Counted from the stretch's first letter, positions 53,501 to 61,928 are shown. The stretch is DNA of 64,000 nucleotides from Corynebacterium capitovis DSM 44611 (GCF_030440535.1 NZ_CP047117.1:1426001-1490000); one strand, 5' to 3'. The notes: generated from the letters alone by a model not told the origin. Made by a program: numbers and translations.

Positions 53501-54067
53501 GTGTCCGATTCCCCCGTTTTGGTTGTTGGCCTGGGTAACCCAGGGCCCCAGTACGCCGGCACTCGCCACAACGCAGGTGGGTTGGTTGTCGAGGAGTTGC
53601 TTGGCCGGGCGACTCCGATGCCGGCCCAGCTCAGCGTTCACAAAAAGACGAACACGGAGGTTGCCGAGCTCGCGGCGGGGAGGTTGCTGCCCAAACGGCG
53701 GGTCGTTCTGGCGCGCACCCGCGGCTACATGAACGTCTCCGGCGGCCCAGTCAAGGCGCTGGCGGATTACTTCGGAGTACCGGTCGACGACACCTACGTT
53801 ATCTACGACGAGCTAGATCTCGATCTGGGCGTAATTCAGCTGCGCGCCGGAGGCGGGGACCACGGCCACAACGGTTTGCGCTCGGTGACGAAGTCGCTGG
53901 GCACCCGCGAATACAACAAGCTGGCCGTGGGAATCAGCCGGCCGCCGGGGCGCATGGCCCCCGCGGATTACGTGCTCGCACCGTTCTCTCGGATGGAAGC
54001 CGAAGAGCTGCCCATCGTTGTCGCGGACGCCGCCGATGAGCTGTTGTGCGTGGCGGGTAGCGTTTAA
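53501..54067 (+). CDS. pth: Peptidyl-tRNA hydrolase (copy 1)
   Basis: Pth releases tRNA from prematurely dropped peptidyl-tRNA. The protein (188 residues) has the conserved VVGLGNPGPQYAGTRHNAGG (catalytic His in RHN, about residue 22), TRGYMNVSGGPV (Asn), YDELDLDLG (Asp) and GGGDHGHNGLRS motifs. It lies directly behind rplY as in related genomes. A second, divergent pth copy lies 1.7 kb downstream. The GTG at 53501 is preferred for the -10 spacing. Confidence 0.93.
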   Translation: MSDSPVLVVGLGNPGPQYAGTRHNAGGLVVEELLGRATPMPAQLSVHKKTNTEVAELAAGRLLPKRRVVLARTRGYMNVSGGPVKALADYFGVPVDDTYVIYDELDLDLGVIQLRAGGGDHGHNGLRSVTKSLGTREYNKLAVGISRPPGRMAPADYVLAPFSRMEAEELPIVVADAADELLCVAGSV

Positions 54068-54069
54068 CC

Positions 54070-54888
54070 ATGCGCCTTGTCACACTCCGCACGGACGATC
54101 TGACCGTCGCCGCCCGCCTCATTTCTGATCTCGAGGCCGCCGTTCTCCCCGGCTACGCCGACGTCGGCGAGCTGCTTGCCAACCCACAGTGGCGCGCGAT
54201 TGCAGCTGCTGGGGGCTCCGTAGTTCGCGTCACCCCCGCCGACATCGCTCCGGTCGTGCCGCGGCCGGGCAAGATCGTCTGCGTCGGGCTGAACTACGCC
54301 ACGCACATCGACGAAATGGGGCACGCGTGCCCAGACGTCCCCACGCTCTTTGTCAAGTTCCCTGACGCGCTCATCGGCCCCTACGACGACGCCGTGGTGC
54401 CCACCTTCAACGCCGAAACCCTCGACTTCGAGGGCGAACTCGCCGTGGTCATCGGTTCGCGCGCGCGCCACGTGAAAGAACAGGAGGCGGCCGCTCACAT
54501 CGCGGGTTACACCATTATCAACGACTACACCCAGCGTGCCTACCAGTACCGCACCCAGCAGTGGCACCAAGGCAAGTCCCTCGAGAAGACGGCAGGGTTC
54601 GGCCCGTGGCTCGACACCGAATGGACTCCGGGTCCAGCGCTGGAAACCACCCTGAACGGCGAACGCATGCAACACTCCCCCACCGACGACATGGTGTTCA
54701 GCCCCGCAGCCCTCGTGGCGTTCATTTCCCACCTCTACCCGCTCAATCCGGGCGATGTGATCGCCACCGGCACGCCCGATGGGGTCGGCCACGCCCGAAC
54801 GCCGAAGCGCTACCTGGGTGACGGCGACACGGTGCGCGTTGCCATCGAGGGCCTGGGCCACATCGAAAACACCACGCGCGTCGTTTAG
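54070..54888 (+). CDS. Fumarylacetoacetate hydrolase (FAH) family protein
   Basis: The 272-residue protein has the FAH fold: a short N-terminal region, then GKIVCVGLNYATHIDEMG (about residues 68-85), the metal-binding Glu pair in LDFEGELAVVIG (about 117-128), YTIINDYTQRAYQ and a KSLEKTAGFGPWL block (about 171-183), ending with ATGTPDGVGHAR. Family members hydrolyse, hydrate or decarboxylate 2-keto acids (for example in homoprotocatechuate degradation or as oxaloacetate decarboxylases); the reaction here is not determined. It starts 2 nt after pth and overlaps the convergent nitronate monooxygenase gene by 4 nt. Confidence 0.85.
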   Translation: MRLVTLRTDDLTVAARLISDLEAAVLPGYADVGELLANPQWRAIAAAGGSVVRVTPADIAPVVPRPGKIVCVGLNYATHIDEMGHACPDVPTLFVKFPDALIGPYDDAVVPTFNAETLDFEGELAVVIGSRARHVKEQEAAAHIAGYTIINDYTQRAYQYRTQQWHQGKSLEKTAGFGPWLDTEWTPGPALETTLNGERMQHSPTDDMVFSPAALVAFISHLYPLNPGDVIATGTPDGVGHARTPKRYLGDGDTVRVAIEGLGHIENTTRVV

Positions 54889-55796
54889 GGCGTCAGCGCC
54901 GCCTCGATCTCGGCAGCGGGAGCCTGCACCAGGTCATCAAAACCGTGGCCGACCAGGCAATACGGGTTATCCGGGACCATCGGTTTGAGGTAGGGGTAGA
55001 TCGCGGGCATATCAGAGTGGGCGCGGGTGAAATCCGTTTCCACCCCGCGCGCCCAGCGGCCGGAAAACGCCCGGCTGTTCACCGACGTACCCCCAGCGCG
55101 CAGGATCTCGCGGTTGCGCACGCTCGTTCCCGCCTCCTCGGCCAGCAAGAAGGCAGTGCCACACGCGACCGACGCCGCCCCTAGGCCAAGCAACTTCTCG
55201 ACGTCCCGTCGAGCGCGCACCCCGCCCGCCGCAATGACAGGAGTGGGCACCGCCCCGAGAACTGCCTGGAGCAGATCCTCAAGGGGCCTTTCGTCTGGGG
55301 TGTCATTCTGGTCCCACGTCCCGCGGTGCCCGCCGGCGAGCGGGCCCTGAACGACCAGGCCGTCGGCCCCACGCGAGGCAGCCTCCTGCGCCTCGGACTC
55401 GCAGGTCACCGTCACCCACGCCGCAGACCCAACCCGGTGCAACTGGTCGATTTCCGCGGCGGTGAAACAGCCGAAGGTGCTGGAGACGATCGCGGGAGCT
55501 GCGTGGAGGACAAGCTCGAACTTCTCCGCGAACCCGCCGGTTAGGTCCACCCCCGGAACGTCGGTACCGAGCTCCTGGGCGACCCGCGTGACGTCGTCAA
55601 GCGAAGGCTCTTCCTGCGGGTAGAACAGATTGACGCCGAAGGGCCCGCGCACCGCAGCGAGCTGCTCGCGCGCGTCGGTCACTAAGCACGTGCCGAGGGC
55701 GAGAAATCCGAAGCTCACGGCATTAACGAGTTCTGGGGTACTCGGCCCGCCCGCCATTGGGGCCGCAACGATGCGAGGGAGGTCCATGCCGGCCAT
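54885..55796 (-). CDS. Nitronate monooxygenase family protein (FMN-dependent)
   Basis: The 303-residue protein begins MAGMDLPRIVAAPMAGGPST and shows the TIM-barrel NMO features: GVNLFYPQEEP, GADGLVVQGPLAGGHRGTWD (about residues 144-163; class II-like with the catalytic His region), VIAAGGVRARRDVEKLLGLGAASVACGTAFL. Such enzymes oxidise propionate-3-nitronate and similar alkyl nitronates, using FMN and oxygen. A start at the ATG three codons later is also possible. It converges on the FAH-family gene with a 4-nt overlap and is divergent from the second pth. Confidence 0.88.
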   Translation of the reverse strand: MAGMDLPRIVAAPMAGGPSTPELVNAVSFGFLALGTCLVTDAREQLAAVRGPFGVNLFYPQEEPSLDDVTRVAQELGTDVPGVDLTGGFAEKFELVLHAAPAIVSSTFGCFTAAEIDQLHRVGSAAWVTVTCESEAQEAASRGADGLVVQGPLAGGHRGTWDQNDTPDERPLEDLLQAVLGAVPTPVIAAGGVRARRDVEKLLGLGAASVACGTAFLLAEEAGTSVRNREILRAGGTSVNSRAFSGRWARGVETDFTRAHSDMPAIYPYLKPMVPDNPYCLVGHGFDDLVQAPAAEIEAALTP

Positions 55797-55800
55797 TGTC

Positions 55801-55806
55801 TATCAT
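55801..55806 (+). promoter_or_regulatory. -10 box TATCAT for the second pth
   Basis: TATCAT lies 8 nt before the ATG at 55815 in the 18-nt gap between divergent start codons, so a near-leaderless transcript is likely and its -35 must lie inside the nitronate monooxygenase gene. Confidence 0.45.
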
Positions 55807-55814
55807 TCATACCC

Positions 55815-56414
55815 ATGTTGGAATTCCTCGCGCGCCTTCTCCGCCCCGTTCCCGCTGACGAGCTAACCGTGGAATGGCTCGTCGTGGGCTTGGGAAACCC
55901 GGGTGAGGAGTACGCGTCGACCCGCCACAACATCGGCTACATGGCGCTCGACCGCGCGGCCCGAGAGCGCGGTGTCGCGTTGCGTCCCGTCCCGGGGGCC
56001 CCGGCGCTAGCTGGGGTGCGCGACGGGATTGCCTACGCTCGCTCAACGACGTACATGAACGAGTCTGGTGCGGCGGTCGCGCCGCTCGCCGAGCGCTACC
56101 ACGTCCCGCCGGAGCGCATCGTCGTCATCCACGACGAGCTTGACCTGCCGCCCGGCACGGTGCGACTGCGCCTTGGGGGCAGCGAAAACGGGCACAACGG
56201 GCTGAAGTCGTTGACCGAGAACCTCGGAACCCGCGGTTATGTTCGGGTGCGCATTGGGATCGGGCGCCCGCCCAAGGGCACTCCCGTGCCTGACTGGGTG
56301 CTCTCCCCCCTAGAGGGCGACGTCAGCGCGGAGGTCGAAAAAGCCGCACGCGCGGCGCGACTCGTGCCCGCTCAAGGACTCGTGCGGGCGCAGAATGAGA
56401 TCCACGCCCCCTAG
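55815..56414 (+). CDS. Peptidyl-tRNA hydrolase (copy 2)
   Basis: The 199-residue paralogue of the pth at 53501 has an extra N-terminal segment of about 18 residues, then WLVVGLGNPGEEYASTRHNIGYMALD, STTYMNESG, IHDELDLPPGTVRLRLGGSENGHNGLKS, so the catalytic His, Asn and Asp are all kept. The two copies differ widely, which suggests an old duplication retained in the lineage rather than a recent event. Why two would be needed is not known. It is not coupled to another gene; the convergent FMN reductase ends 5 nt away. Confidence 0.92.
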   Translation: MLEFLARLLRPVPADELTVEWLVVGLGNPGEEYASTRHNIGYMALDRAARERGVALRPVPGAPALAGVRDGIAYARSTTYMNESGAAVAPLAERYHVPPERIVVIHDELDLPPGTVRLRLGGSENGHNGLKSLTENLGTRGYVRVRIGIGRPPKGTPVPDWVLSPLEGDVSAEVEKAARAARLVPAQGLVRAQNEIHAP

Positions 56415-56419
56415 ATAAT

Positions 56420-56959
56420 TTAGGCGAGGGCGACCTCGATGTCGGCCAGCACGCGGGCGCGATCGCCGATCTTGACGTCCCGCGGGGCGAACGAGCCGTT
56501 CGTGAAGTCGTCGAAGAGCCCCAGGGAGACCTGGTTGCGGATGTCGTTCATGGAGAAGTTGGCCACGATCTGGCGCCAATGCTCGACTGCCCGGATGGCG
56601 CCGTCAGCGCCGTAGGCCACGAAAGCGACCGGCTTGCCGGCCCACTCGGAGCCGAGGGAATCGAAGGCGTTCTTGAAACCGCCCGGAATCGAGTGGTTGT
56701 ACTCGGGGGTGACGAAGATAAAGGCGTCGCAGGCATCGACGGCCTTCGACCACGCGGTGGTGTTTTCATTGTCGTACTGCTTGTTGGCCGCACCCGGGAT
56801 GGTGGCCGAAGTGAGCAGCGGCACGTTGAAGGCAGTGAGGTCGAGCAGTTCGTATTCGGCACCCTCGTGGGTGGAGGCTTCCTCCATGACCCAGTTGGCA
56901 ACCTGTTCGCCGAGGCGGCCCTCGCGCACCGAACCGAGAATGACACCAATCTTCTTCAT
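56420..56959 (-). CDS. NADPH-dependent FMN reductase (flavodoxin-like)
   Basis: The 179-residue protein has the flavodoxin-like FMN reductase pattern: KIGVILGSVREGRLGEQVANWV (phosphate loop GSxRxGR, about residues 9-15), LLDLTAFNVPLL, and the FMN-binding FVTPEYNHSIPGGFKNAFDSL (about 77-97). It reduces free FMN or quinones with NADPH; relatives include azoreductase-type enzymes. A supply of reduced FMN for the neighbouring nitronate monooxygenase is imaginable but not needed by that enzyme class. ATG at 56959 follows AAAGAG. Confidence 0.9.
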   Translation of the reverse strand: MKKIGVILGSVREGRLGEQVANWVMEEASTHEGAEYELLDLTAFNVPLLTSATIPGAANKQYDNENTTAWSKAVDACDAFIFVTPEYNHSIPGGFKNAFDSLGSEWAGKPVAFVAYGADGAIRAVEHWRQIVANFSMNDIRNQVSLGLFDDFTNGSFAPRDVKIGDRARVLADIEVALA

Positions 56960-57066
56960 GCGAAACTCTTTCTTGTTGACGTGTCTACATCTTGCCTTGG
57001 TGACTATACTCCGCAACAGCTGCACGATTCATAACGAGCCGCTCAGGCGACTAGGCTATACGCCCT

Positions 57067-58701
57067 ATGAGCACCCTTTCCGAGGCCCGACGCCGCCGCA
57101 CCTTCGCCGTCATCGCCCACCCCGACGCCGGCAAGTCGACCCTAACGGAGGCTCTCGCCCTGCACGCCCGCGTCATCTCCGAAGCCGGGGCGGTGCACGG
57201 AAAGGGAAACCGCAAGGCCACGGTCTCGGACTGGATGGATATGGAAAAGGATCGCGGTATCTCGATCGCTTCTTCGGCCCTTCAATTCGAGTACCTGCCT
57301 GCCGCGTCGGAGGGCGCCGAACCTTTCGTCATCAACCTCGTGGACACTCCCGGCCACGCGGACTTCTCGGAGGACACCTACCGCGTGCTCTCCGCCGTCG
57401 ACGCCGCCGTCATGCTCATCGACGCCGCGAAGGGGCTGGAGCCTCAAACACTCAAGCTCTTCCGGGTGTGTAAGGCGCGCGGCCTGCCGATCGTCACAGT
57501 GATTAACAAGTGGGACCGAGTGGGGCGTGAACCGCTCGAGCTTATCGACGAGATCGTCACCGAGATCGACCTGCAACCCACCCCCTTGTACTGGCCCGTC
57601 GGCGAGGCCGGCGACTTCCGTGGGCTTGCCCACATCAACGCCGACGGCGAAGCGGACACGTACATCCACTTCATCCGCACCGCCGGCGGCTCCACCATCG
57701 CGCCCGAGGAACACTACACTCCAGCGGACGCGCTGACCCGCGAAGCGGATGCGTGGGAAACCGCCGTCGAAGAAGCGGAGCTGCTCGCGGCCGACGGCGC
57801 GGTGCACAACCAAGAGCTGTTCGAACAGTGCATCACCTCGCCGGTCATCTTCGCCTCGGCGATGCTCAACTTCGGCGTGCACCAGATCCTCGATACCCTG
57901 TGTGCCATCGCCCCCTCCCCCGTCGGGCGTGCGTCTGACCCGGCGGCTGTGGAGGCGTCGACAAGTGCGATGGATGCCGAAAGGGAACTCGACGACGACT
58001 TCTCCGGTGTCGTCTTCAAAGTGCAGGCAGGCATGGACAAAAACCACCGGGACACCTTGGCCTTCATGCGCGTGGTCTCAGGGGAGTTCGACCGAGGCAT
58101 GCAGGTCACCCACGCGCAGTCGGGGCGCAGTTTCTCCACGAAGTACGCGCTGACCGTGTTCGGCCGCAACCGCGACACCGTGGAAACCGCGTTCCCCGGG
58201 GACATCATCGGCCTGGTCAATGCGGGATCCCTCGCGCCAGGTGACACGATTTACAGCGGCCGCAAGGTGCAGTTCCCGCCCATGCCACAGTTCGCCCCTG
58301 AACACTTCCGTACCCTACGGGCACAGTCTCTGGGCAAGTACAAGCAGTTCCGCAAGGGGCTGGAGCAGCTCGACGCCGAGGGTGTCGTGCAAATCCTGCG
58401 CAATGACCTGCGCGGTGACGCCGCGCCTGTCATGGCGGCCGTTGGCCCGATGCAGTTTGAAGTCATGCAGGCACGTATGGAAAACGAGTACAACGTCGAG
58501 ACCATCACCGAGCCAGTTCCCTACTCGGTGGCGCGGCGCACCGACCCCGAATCCGCTGACCTGCTGGGGCGGCAGCGCGGGGTGGAGATTTTCACCCGCA
58601 CCGACGGCAAGCTCATCGCCCTGTTCGGTGACAAATGGAAGCTTGCTTTCGTCGAAAAGGAGCATCCCGATCTGACTATGGAGCCGCTTGTCGCGGACTA
58701 G
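57067..58701 (+). CDS. prfC: Peptide chain release factor 3
   Basis: RF3 is a GTPase that recycles RF1 and RF2 from terminating ribosomes. The 544-residue protein has the translational GTPase motifs AHPDAGKSTLTEAL (about residues 17-30), DRGISI, DTPGHADFSEDT (about 96-107), NKWDR, and the RF3-specific KGNRKATVSDWMDMEKDRG. The C-terminal domain ends with LIALFGDKWKLAFVEKEHPDL. Its ATG has TAGGCT 9 nt upstream, a borderline leaderless arrangement. Confidence 0.96.
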   Translation: MSTLSEARRRRTFAVIAHPDAGKSTLTEALALHARVISEAGAVHGKGNRKATVSDWMDMEKDRGISIASSALQFEYLPAASEGAEPFVINLVDTPGHADFSEDTYRVLSAVDAAVMLIDAAKGLEPQTLKLFRVCKARGLPIVTVINKWDRVGREPLELIDEIVTEIDLQPTPLYWPVGEAGDFRGLAHINADGEADTYIHFIRTAGGSTIAPEEHYTPADALTREADAWETAVEEAELLAADGAVHNQELFEQCITSPVIFASAMLNFGVHQILDTLCAIAPSPVGRASDPAAVEASTSAMDAERELDDDFSGVVFKVQAGMDKNHRDTLAFMRVVSGEFDRGMQVTHAQSGRSFSTKYALTVFGRNRDTVETAFPGDIIGLVNAGSLAPGDTIYSGRKVQFPPMPQFAPEHFRTLRAQSLGKYKQFRKGLEQLDAEGVVQILRNDLRGDAAPVMAAVGPMQFEVMQARMENEYNVETITEPVPYSVARRTDPESADLLGRQRGVEIFTRTDGKLIALFGDKWKLAFVEKEHPDLTMEPLVAD

Positions 58702-58800
58702 CCTAGCCTGTATGGACCAACCCCGCCCCGCCGATCAACACGTTTCCGCCCGTGCTGGCGGCCTTGGCCGGCGTGGCGCTTGAGCCCGGTGCCCGCTTAG

Positions 58801-59547
58801 TTAGCGGGGCTGCATGCGCAAGGCCCCGTCCAGACGGACCGTCTGCCCGTTGATATACGTGTTGTCCACGATGGACAGCACCAGCGCCGCGAACTCCTCC
58901 GGTGTGGCGAGCCGCGAGGGGAACGGGACGCTCCTTTCCAGCTCCGCGCGAAACTCCGGGGTGATCTGCTCCATCATCGGGGTTGCCACGACTCCCGGCG
59001 CGATGGCGTTGACGCGAACGCCGAGCGATGCCAAGTCACGCGCGCAGGTGAGAGAAAGCGAATGCACCGCACCCTTCGACGCGGCGTACGCGGCTTGCCC
59101 CACCTGCCCCTCGAAGGCGGCGATGGACGCGGTGTTGATGATCACGCCGCGCTGTCCGTCGGCGTCGACAGGCTCGTTGGCGGCCATGGCCTCGGCGGCA
59201 GCGGTCAGAACGTGAAACGTGCCGCGCAGGTTCACGTCGATAGTCTTGGCAAACAGGCCAGGATCGTGCGGGCCATTGCGGCCCACGATGCGGGCCGATG
59301 GGCAAATGCCGGCGCAGTTTACCGCCACACGCAGCGGCGCCTGCGAGGCGGCGACTTTGACCGCCTCTGCTACCGCTGCGGGATCCGTGACGTCGACGCT
59401 GAGGTAAGAGATTCCCTCCATCTCCGGCCCCTCTTGCAGGTCAAACCCGGTCACGAGGGCACCTCGCGCGGCAAGTGCTTTGGCGGTCGCGTGGCCCAGG
59501 CCCGAGGCGGCGCCCGTGACCACGGTCGAGATTCCATTCAGTTCCAC
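58801..59547 (-). CDS. Short-chain dehydrogenase, 3-hydroxyacyl-CoA dehydrogenase type (HSD17B10-like)
   Basis: The 248-residue SDR has the NAD-binding TGAASGLGHA (about residues 11-20), NCAGI (about 84-88), the catalytic Ser in INTASIAAFEG and YAASKGAV (YxxxK, about 148-155). The whole, with the C-terminal YINGQTVRLDGALRM, resembles HSD17B10-like dehydrogenases that oxidise 3-hydroxyacyl-CoA, including 2-methyl-3-hydroxybutyryl-CoA in isoleucine breakdown. GTG at 59547 follows AGGGAAG. The acyl-CoA dehydrogenase gene lies 37 nt upstream on the same strand. Confidence 0.87.
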   Translation of the reverse strand: MELNGISTVVTGAASGLGHATAKALAARGALVTGFDLQEGPEMEGISYLSVDVTDPAAVAEAVKVAASQAPLRVAVNCAGICPSARIVGRNGPHDPGLFAKTIDVNLRGTFHVLTAAAEAMAANEPVDADGQRGVIINTASIAAFEGQVGQAAYAASKGAVHSLSLTCARDLASLGVRVNAIAPGVVATPMMEQITPEFRAELERSVPFPSRLATPEEFAALVLSIVDNTYINGQTVRLDGALRMQPR

Positions 59548-59584
59548 GGTTATTCTTCCCTTCGTTGCAGATGGCCTGGGGTTG

Positions 59585-60778
59585 TTAGACGAATGCGGAA
59601 ACGCCCGTGACGGCGCGGCCGACGATGAGCGAGTTGATCTCATACGTGCCTTCGTAGGTGAAAAGCACTTCGGCATCGCCCATCATTTTGGACAGTCCGT
59701 ACTCGGTGAGGATGCCATTGCCGCCGCCGATGGCCCGCCCGGCTGCCGCCGATTCACGTGCGAACCGAGTTGTCGTTGCCTTCGCCAGTGCGGCGTGCGG
59801 CATGTCCAGGTTTCCTTCCTCCTGCAGCTGCGCCACCTGGGCCATCATGGACAGCGACGCATTCGCGTTGCCGAGGATGCGCGCGAGATGTTCCTGGATT
59901 AGCTGGAACTTCGCGATGGGCCGGTTGAATTGCTGACGCGTCACCGCGTACTCGCGCGCCTTGTCAAAGATCCCCAGCTGCAAGCCCGCGCCCTGCCAAC
60001 CGACCCATGCGCGCGAAGAACAGAGGAACTCGTTAACGTTGGCGAAGGATTGCGCGCCCGGGATCACATTGCTATGGGGGACCAGGACGTTATCAAATAC
60101 AATGTCTGCGTTTTGCATAATGCGCAGCCCCATCTTGCTGGTGATTTTGGCTGTGCTGGCCCCCTCGCGGTCGAGCTCCACAATGAAGGCGCGGATCTGG
60201 CCGTCGGAAGTGTCACGGGCAAACGTGATAGCGAAGTCTGCGAACGTCCCCGCGCCGATCCAACGCTTCACTCCGTCGATCACCCAGCCTTCGTCGGTGC
60301 GCTGGGCGGTAGTAGCCAAGCCTCCGGCGATGTCGGAGCCGTGTTCGGGCTCGGTCAGCGCAAAACAACCGATGTGCCGAAACGTCCTAAGGCCCGGCAG
60401 CCAGCGCTGCTTCTGTTCCGCGGAGCCGAGCTTGTCAATCACACCGACAATGAGCTCATTGTGAATTCCGACGAGCGCCGATAGTGATACGTCTACCCTG
60501 GTCACCTCGGCGTAGACCAAGCCGCGGAACAACCGGGAGGTGGCGCTGAGCTCGATTTCCCCGAGTCCCTTCTCGGCCAGCTTGGGCAGCAGGTCGAACG
60601 GCAAGTCCTCCCGGTCCCAATACTCGCCGACGGCCGGCGCAATCTCGGTTTGGAGAAATTCGTGGATTTCCTGGAGGTGTTGTTGTTCATCGCCTGTAAG
60701 GCGGTCCGCGACCCCGAGGAGGTCGGCGTGTGGGTAGGCAACGGAGGCCAGATGGACGGAATCGAGGATCGGGGGCAT
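59585..60778 (-). CDS. Acyl-CoA dehydrogenase (glutaryl-CoA dehydrogenase-like branch)
   Basis: The 397-residue FAD enzyme has the N-terminal helical domain (about residues 30-140 with VDVSLSALVGIHNELIVG), FALTEPEHGSDIAGGLATTAQR (FAD/substrate loop, about 139-160), KRWIGAGTFADFAITFARD, and the catalytic Glu region TYEGTYEINSLIVGRAVTG (about 373-391). The form GSDIAG and TYEGTYEIN places it near the glutaryl-CoA/short branched-chain dehydrogenases; the exact substrate is open. It is the first gene of the unit with the SDR, and divergent from a TetR regulator that probably controls it. Confidence 0.9.
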   Translation of the reverse strand: MPPILDSVHLASVAYPHADLLGVADRLTGDEQQHLQEIHEFLQTEIAPAVGEYWDREDLPFDLLPKLAEKGLGEIELSATSRLFRGLVYAEVTRVDVSLSALVGIHNELIVGVIDKLGSAEQKQRWLPGLRTFRHIGCFALTEPEHGSDIAGGLATTAQRTDEGWVIDGVKRWIGAGTFADFAITFARDTSDGQIRAFIVELDREGASTAKITSKMGLRIMQNADIVFDNVLVPHSNVIPGAQSFANVNEFLCSSRAWVGWQGAGLQLGIFDKAREYAVTRQQFNRPIAKFQLIQEHLARILGNANASLSMMAQVAQLQEEGNLDMPHAALAKATTTRFARESAAAGRAIGGGNGILTEYGLSKMMGDAEVLFTYEGTYEINSLIVGRAVTGVSAFV

Positions 60779-60818
60779 GGCCTCTCCTTCGAGAAAGAGC
60801 TGTACGGTTTAGCCGATT

Positions 60819-60884
60819 ACTGTACTCAGAGATGTTAGATGTGTCTCGTTTTTGCACCGATCTACACTGAAGCAGCCATCTAAC
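60819..60884. promoter_or_regulatory. Divergent control region of the acyl-CoA dehydrogenase and TetR genes
   Basis: A perfect 8-bp inverted repeat, GTTAGATG (60834-60841) and CATCTAAC (60877-60884), spans a region with a minus-strand -10 box TACAGT (60824-60819) and a plus-strand -10 box TACACT (60863-60868). One half-site lies in the spacer of the minus promoter and the other just after the plus start point, as expected for operators of the TetR protein encoded here. Confidence 0.45.
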
Positions 60885-60906
60885 CGCCTCTCCGCCGGAG
60901 CCACTT

Positions 60907-61476
60907 GTGACCCAGCCTTCGACCCCCCGCCAGCGCGAACTATTCAACGCCTTACTCAGCGACTTCCTCGCCGAGGGCTTCGAAGCTTTCACAATCGACG
61001 GGACGGCGAAACGGTACCGGTGCTCAAAGTCGACCATCTACGCCCTCGGCCGGACCCGCGACGCGATCATCAGGCGGGTCCTAGTCAGCTTCTTCCGCGA
61101 AATTGCTCGGCGCACAACCCCGTCGATACACGGGCACGCAAGCTCCGCGACTCACGCCCTAGAATCCTATTTCGCGGCTATTGCCACCGCACTTCAGCCC
61201 GCCAGCCCCGCATTTATGCGCGACCTCGCCTCAGAGGCGGTAGCCCAGGAAGTCTTCAGCGTCAACACTAAAGCTGCGACAGAGGAAATCCGCGCCATCC
61301 TGGTCCGCGGCATGGAGTCAGGAGAATTTCGCGTCAATGATCCACAGTTCCTCTCACTGTTCATCTACCGCGCGATGACCGACATCCAGCGCGGGACCTA
61401 TGCCGAGACCACCTCCACCGCCGACGCATACCAGGAGCTCGGGCGATTGATCCTGCGCGGAGTGACACGCGACTAG
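60907..61476 (+). CDS. TetR family regulator, candidate repressor of acyl-CoA catabolism genes
   Basis: The 189-residue protein starts at GTG and has an N-terminal helix-turn-helix (about residues 8-55) with FTIDGTAKRYRCSKSTIYALGRTRDAIIRRVL. The C-terminal domain of about 120 residues resembles the TetR_C_33-like region of regulators of fatty acid genes, but that is a loose impression. It is divergent from the acyl-CoA dehydrogenase gene, with an inverted repeat in the gap. A degraded acyl-CoA ligase gene follows 112 nt downstream. Confidence 0.85.
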   Translation: MTQPSTPRQRELFNALLSDFLAEGFEAFTIDGTAKRYRCSKSTIYALGRTRDAIIRRVLVSFFREIARRTTPSIHGHASSATHALESYFAAIATALQPASPAFMRDLASEAVAQEVFSVNTKAATEEIRAILVRGMESGEFRVNDPQFLSLFIYRAMTDIQRGTYAETTSTADAYQELGRLILRGVTRD

Positions 61477-61588
61477 AACCTCGCCGGGTTTTCTTTTTCC
61501 GTCATAAACGTTTTTGGGATCCATAATTAGTACTTCGAGCTCGAACTACAGTCAGGTGAACACGCGCCGGCGGATCTGACGCGGATGA

Positions 61589-61918
61589 AAACCCCCGAAG
61601 AAACTTGTCGCCGCCGGCGAGCCTCTCAACCCCGAGCTCATATCCACCATCGAGCGAGCCTGGCAAACGTCGGTACGCGATGGCTTCGGACAGGTAGCAG
61701 AGTCGATTCTGAGGCACTGTCGCGAAAGCCTGGCACCCTATAAGCGCATCCGGCGGCTCGAGTTCTATGAACTGCCGAAGACGATCTTGGGCAGAATCCG
61801 CCGAGTCGAGCTGCGCAAGCGCGAGACCGAAATTCGCTCCTCCGACGGAGGCGAAACCACAGCCTCCACCGAGTTCGCGGACACTGACTTTCCCAACCTG
61901 CGGGCGCTGGACGAATAA
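61589..61918 (+). pseudogene. Remnant of an AMP-forming acyl-CoA ligase with internal deletion
   Basis: The frame reads KLVAAGEPLNPELISTIERA then SVRDGFGQ, the middle of an acyl-CoA synthetase of the benzoate/medium-chain type, and then jumps in frame to ESILRHCRESLAPYKRIRRL and ELPKTILGRIRRVELRKRET, its C-terminus with the catalytic Lys. About 150 residues between the two parts are missing, and the N-terminal half is lost, with a frameshift and stop just upstream. No start codon is evident. The region between 61477 and 61588 holds no other gene. It ends 10 nt before the MarR gene. Confidence 0.82.
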
Positions 61919-61921
61919 AAT
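61916..61921 (+). promoter_or_regulatory. -10 box TAAAAT for leaderless MarR gene
   Basis: TAAAAT lies 7 nt before the ATG at 61929 and includes the TAA stop codon of the ligase remnant. No ribosome binding site is present. Confidence 0.5.
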
Positions 61922-61928
61922 TCAGGCT

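Noticed and set aside
57052..57057. TAGGCT as a leaderless -10 box for prfC
   Set aside because: The 9-nt distance to the ATG is outside the 6-8 nt seen for the other genes, so it was not listed as a feature.
58702..58800. Frame ending ...PPVLAALAGVALEPGARLV between prfC and the SDR gene
   Set aside because: Less than 35 codons, no start codon or homology that I can name; treated as non-coding spacer.
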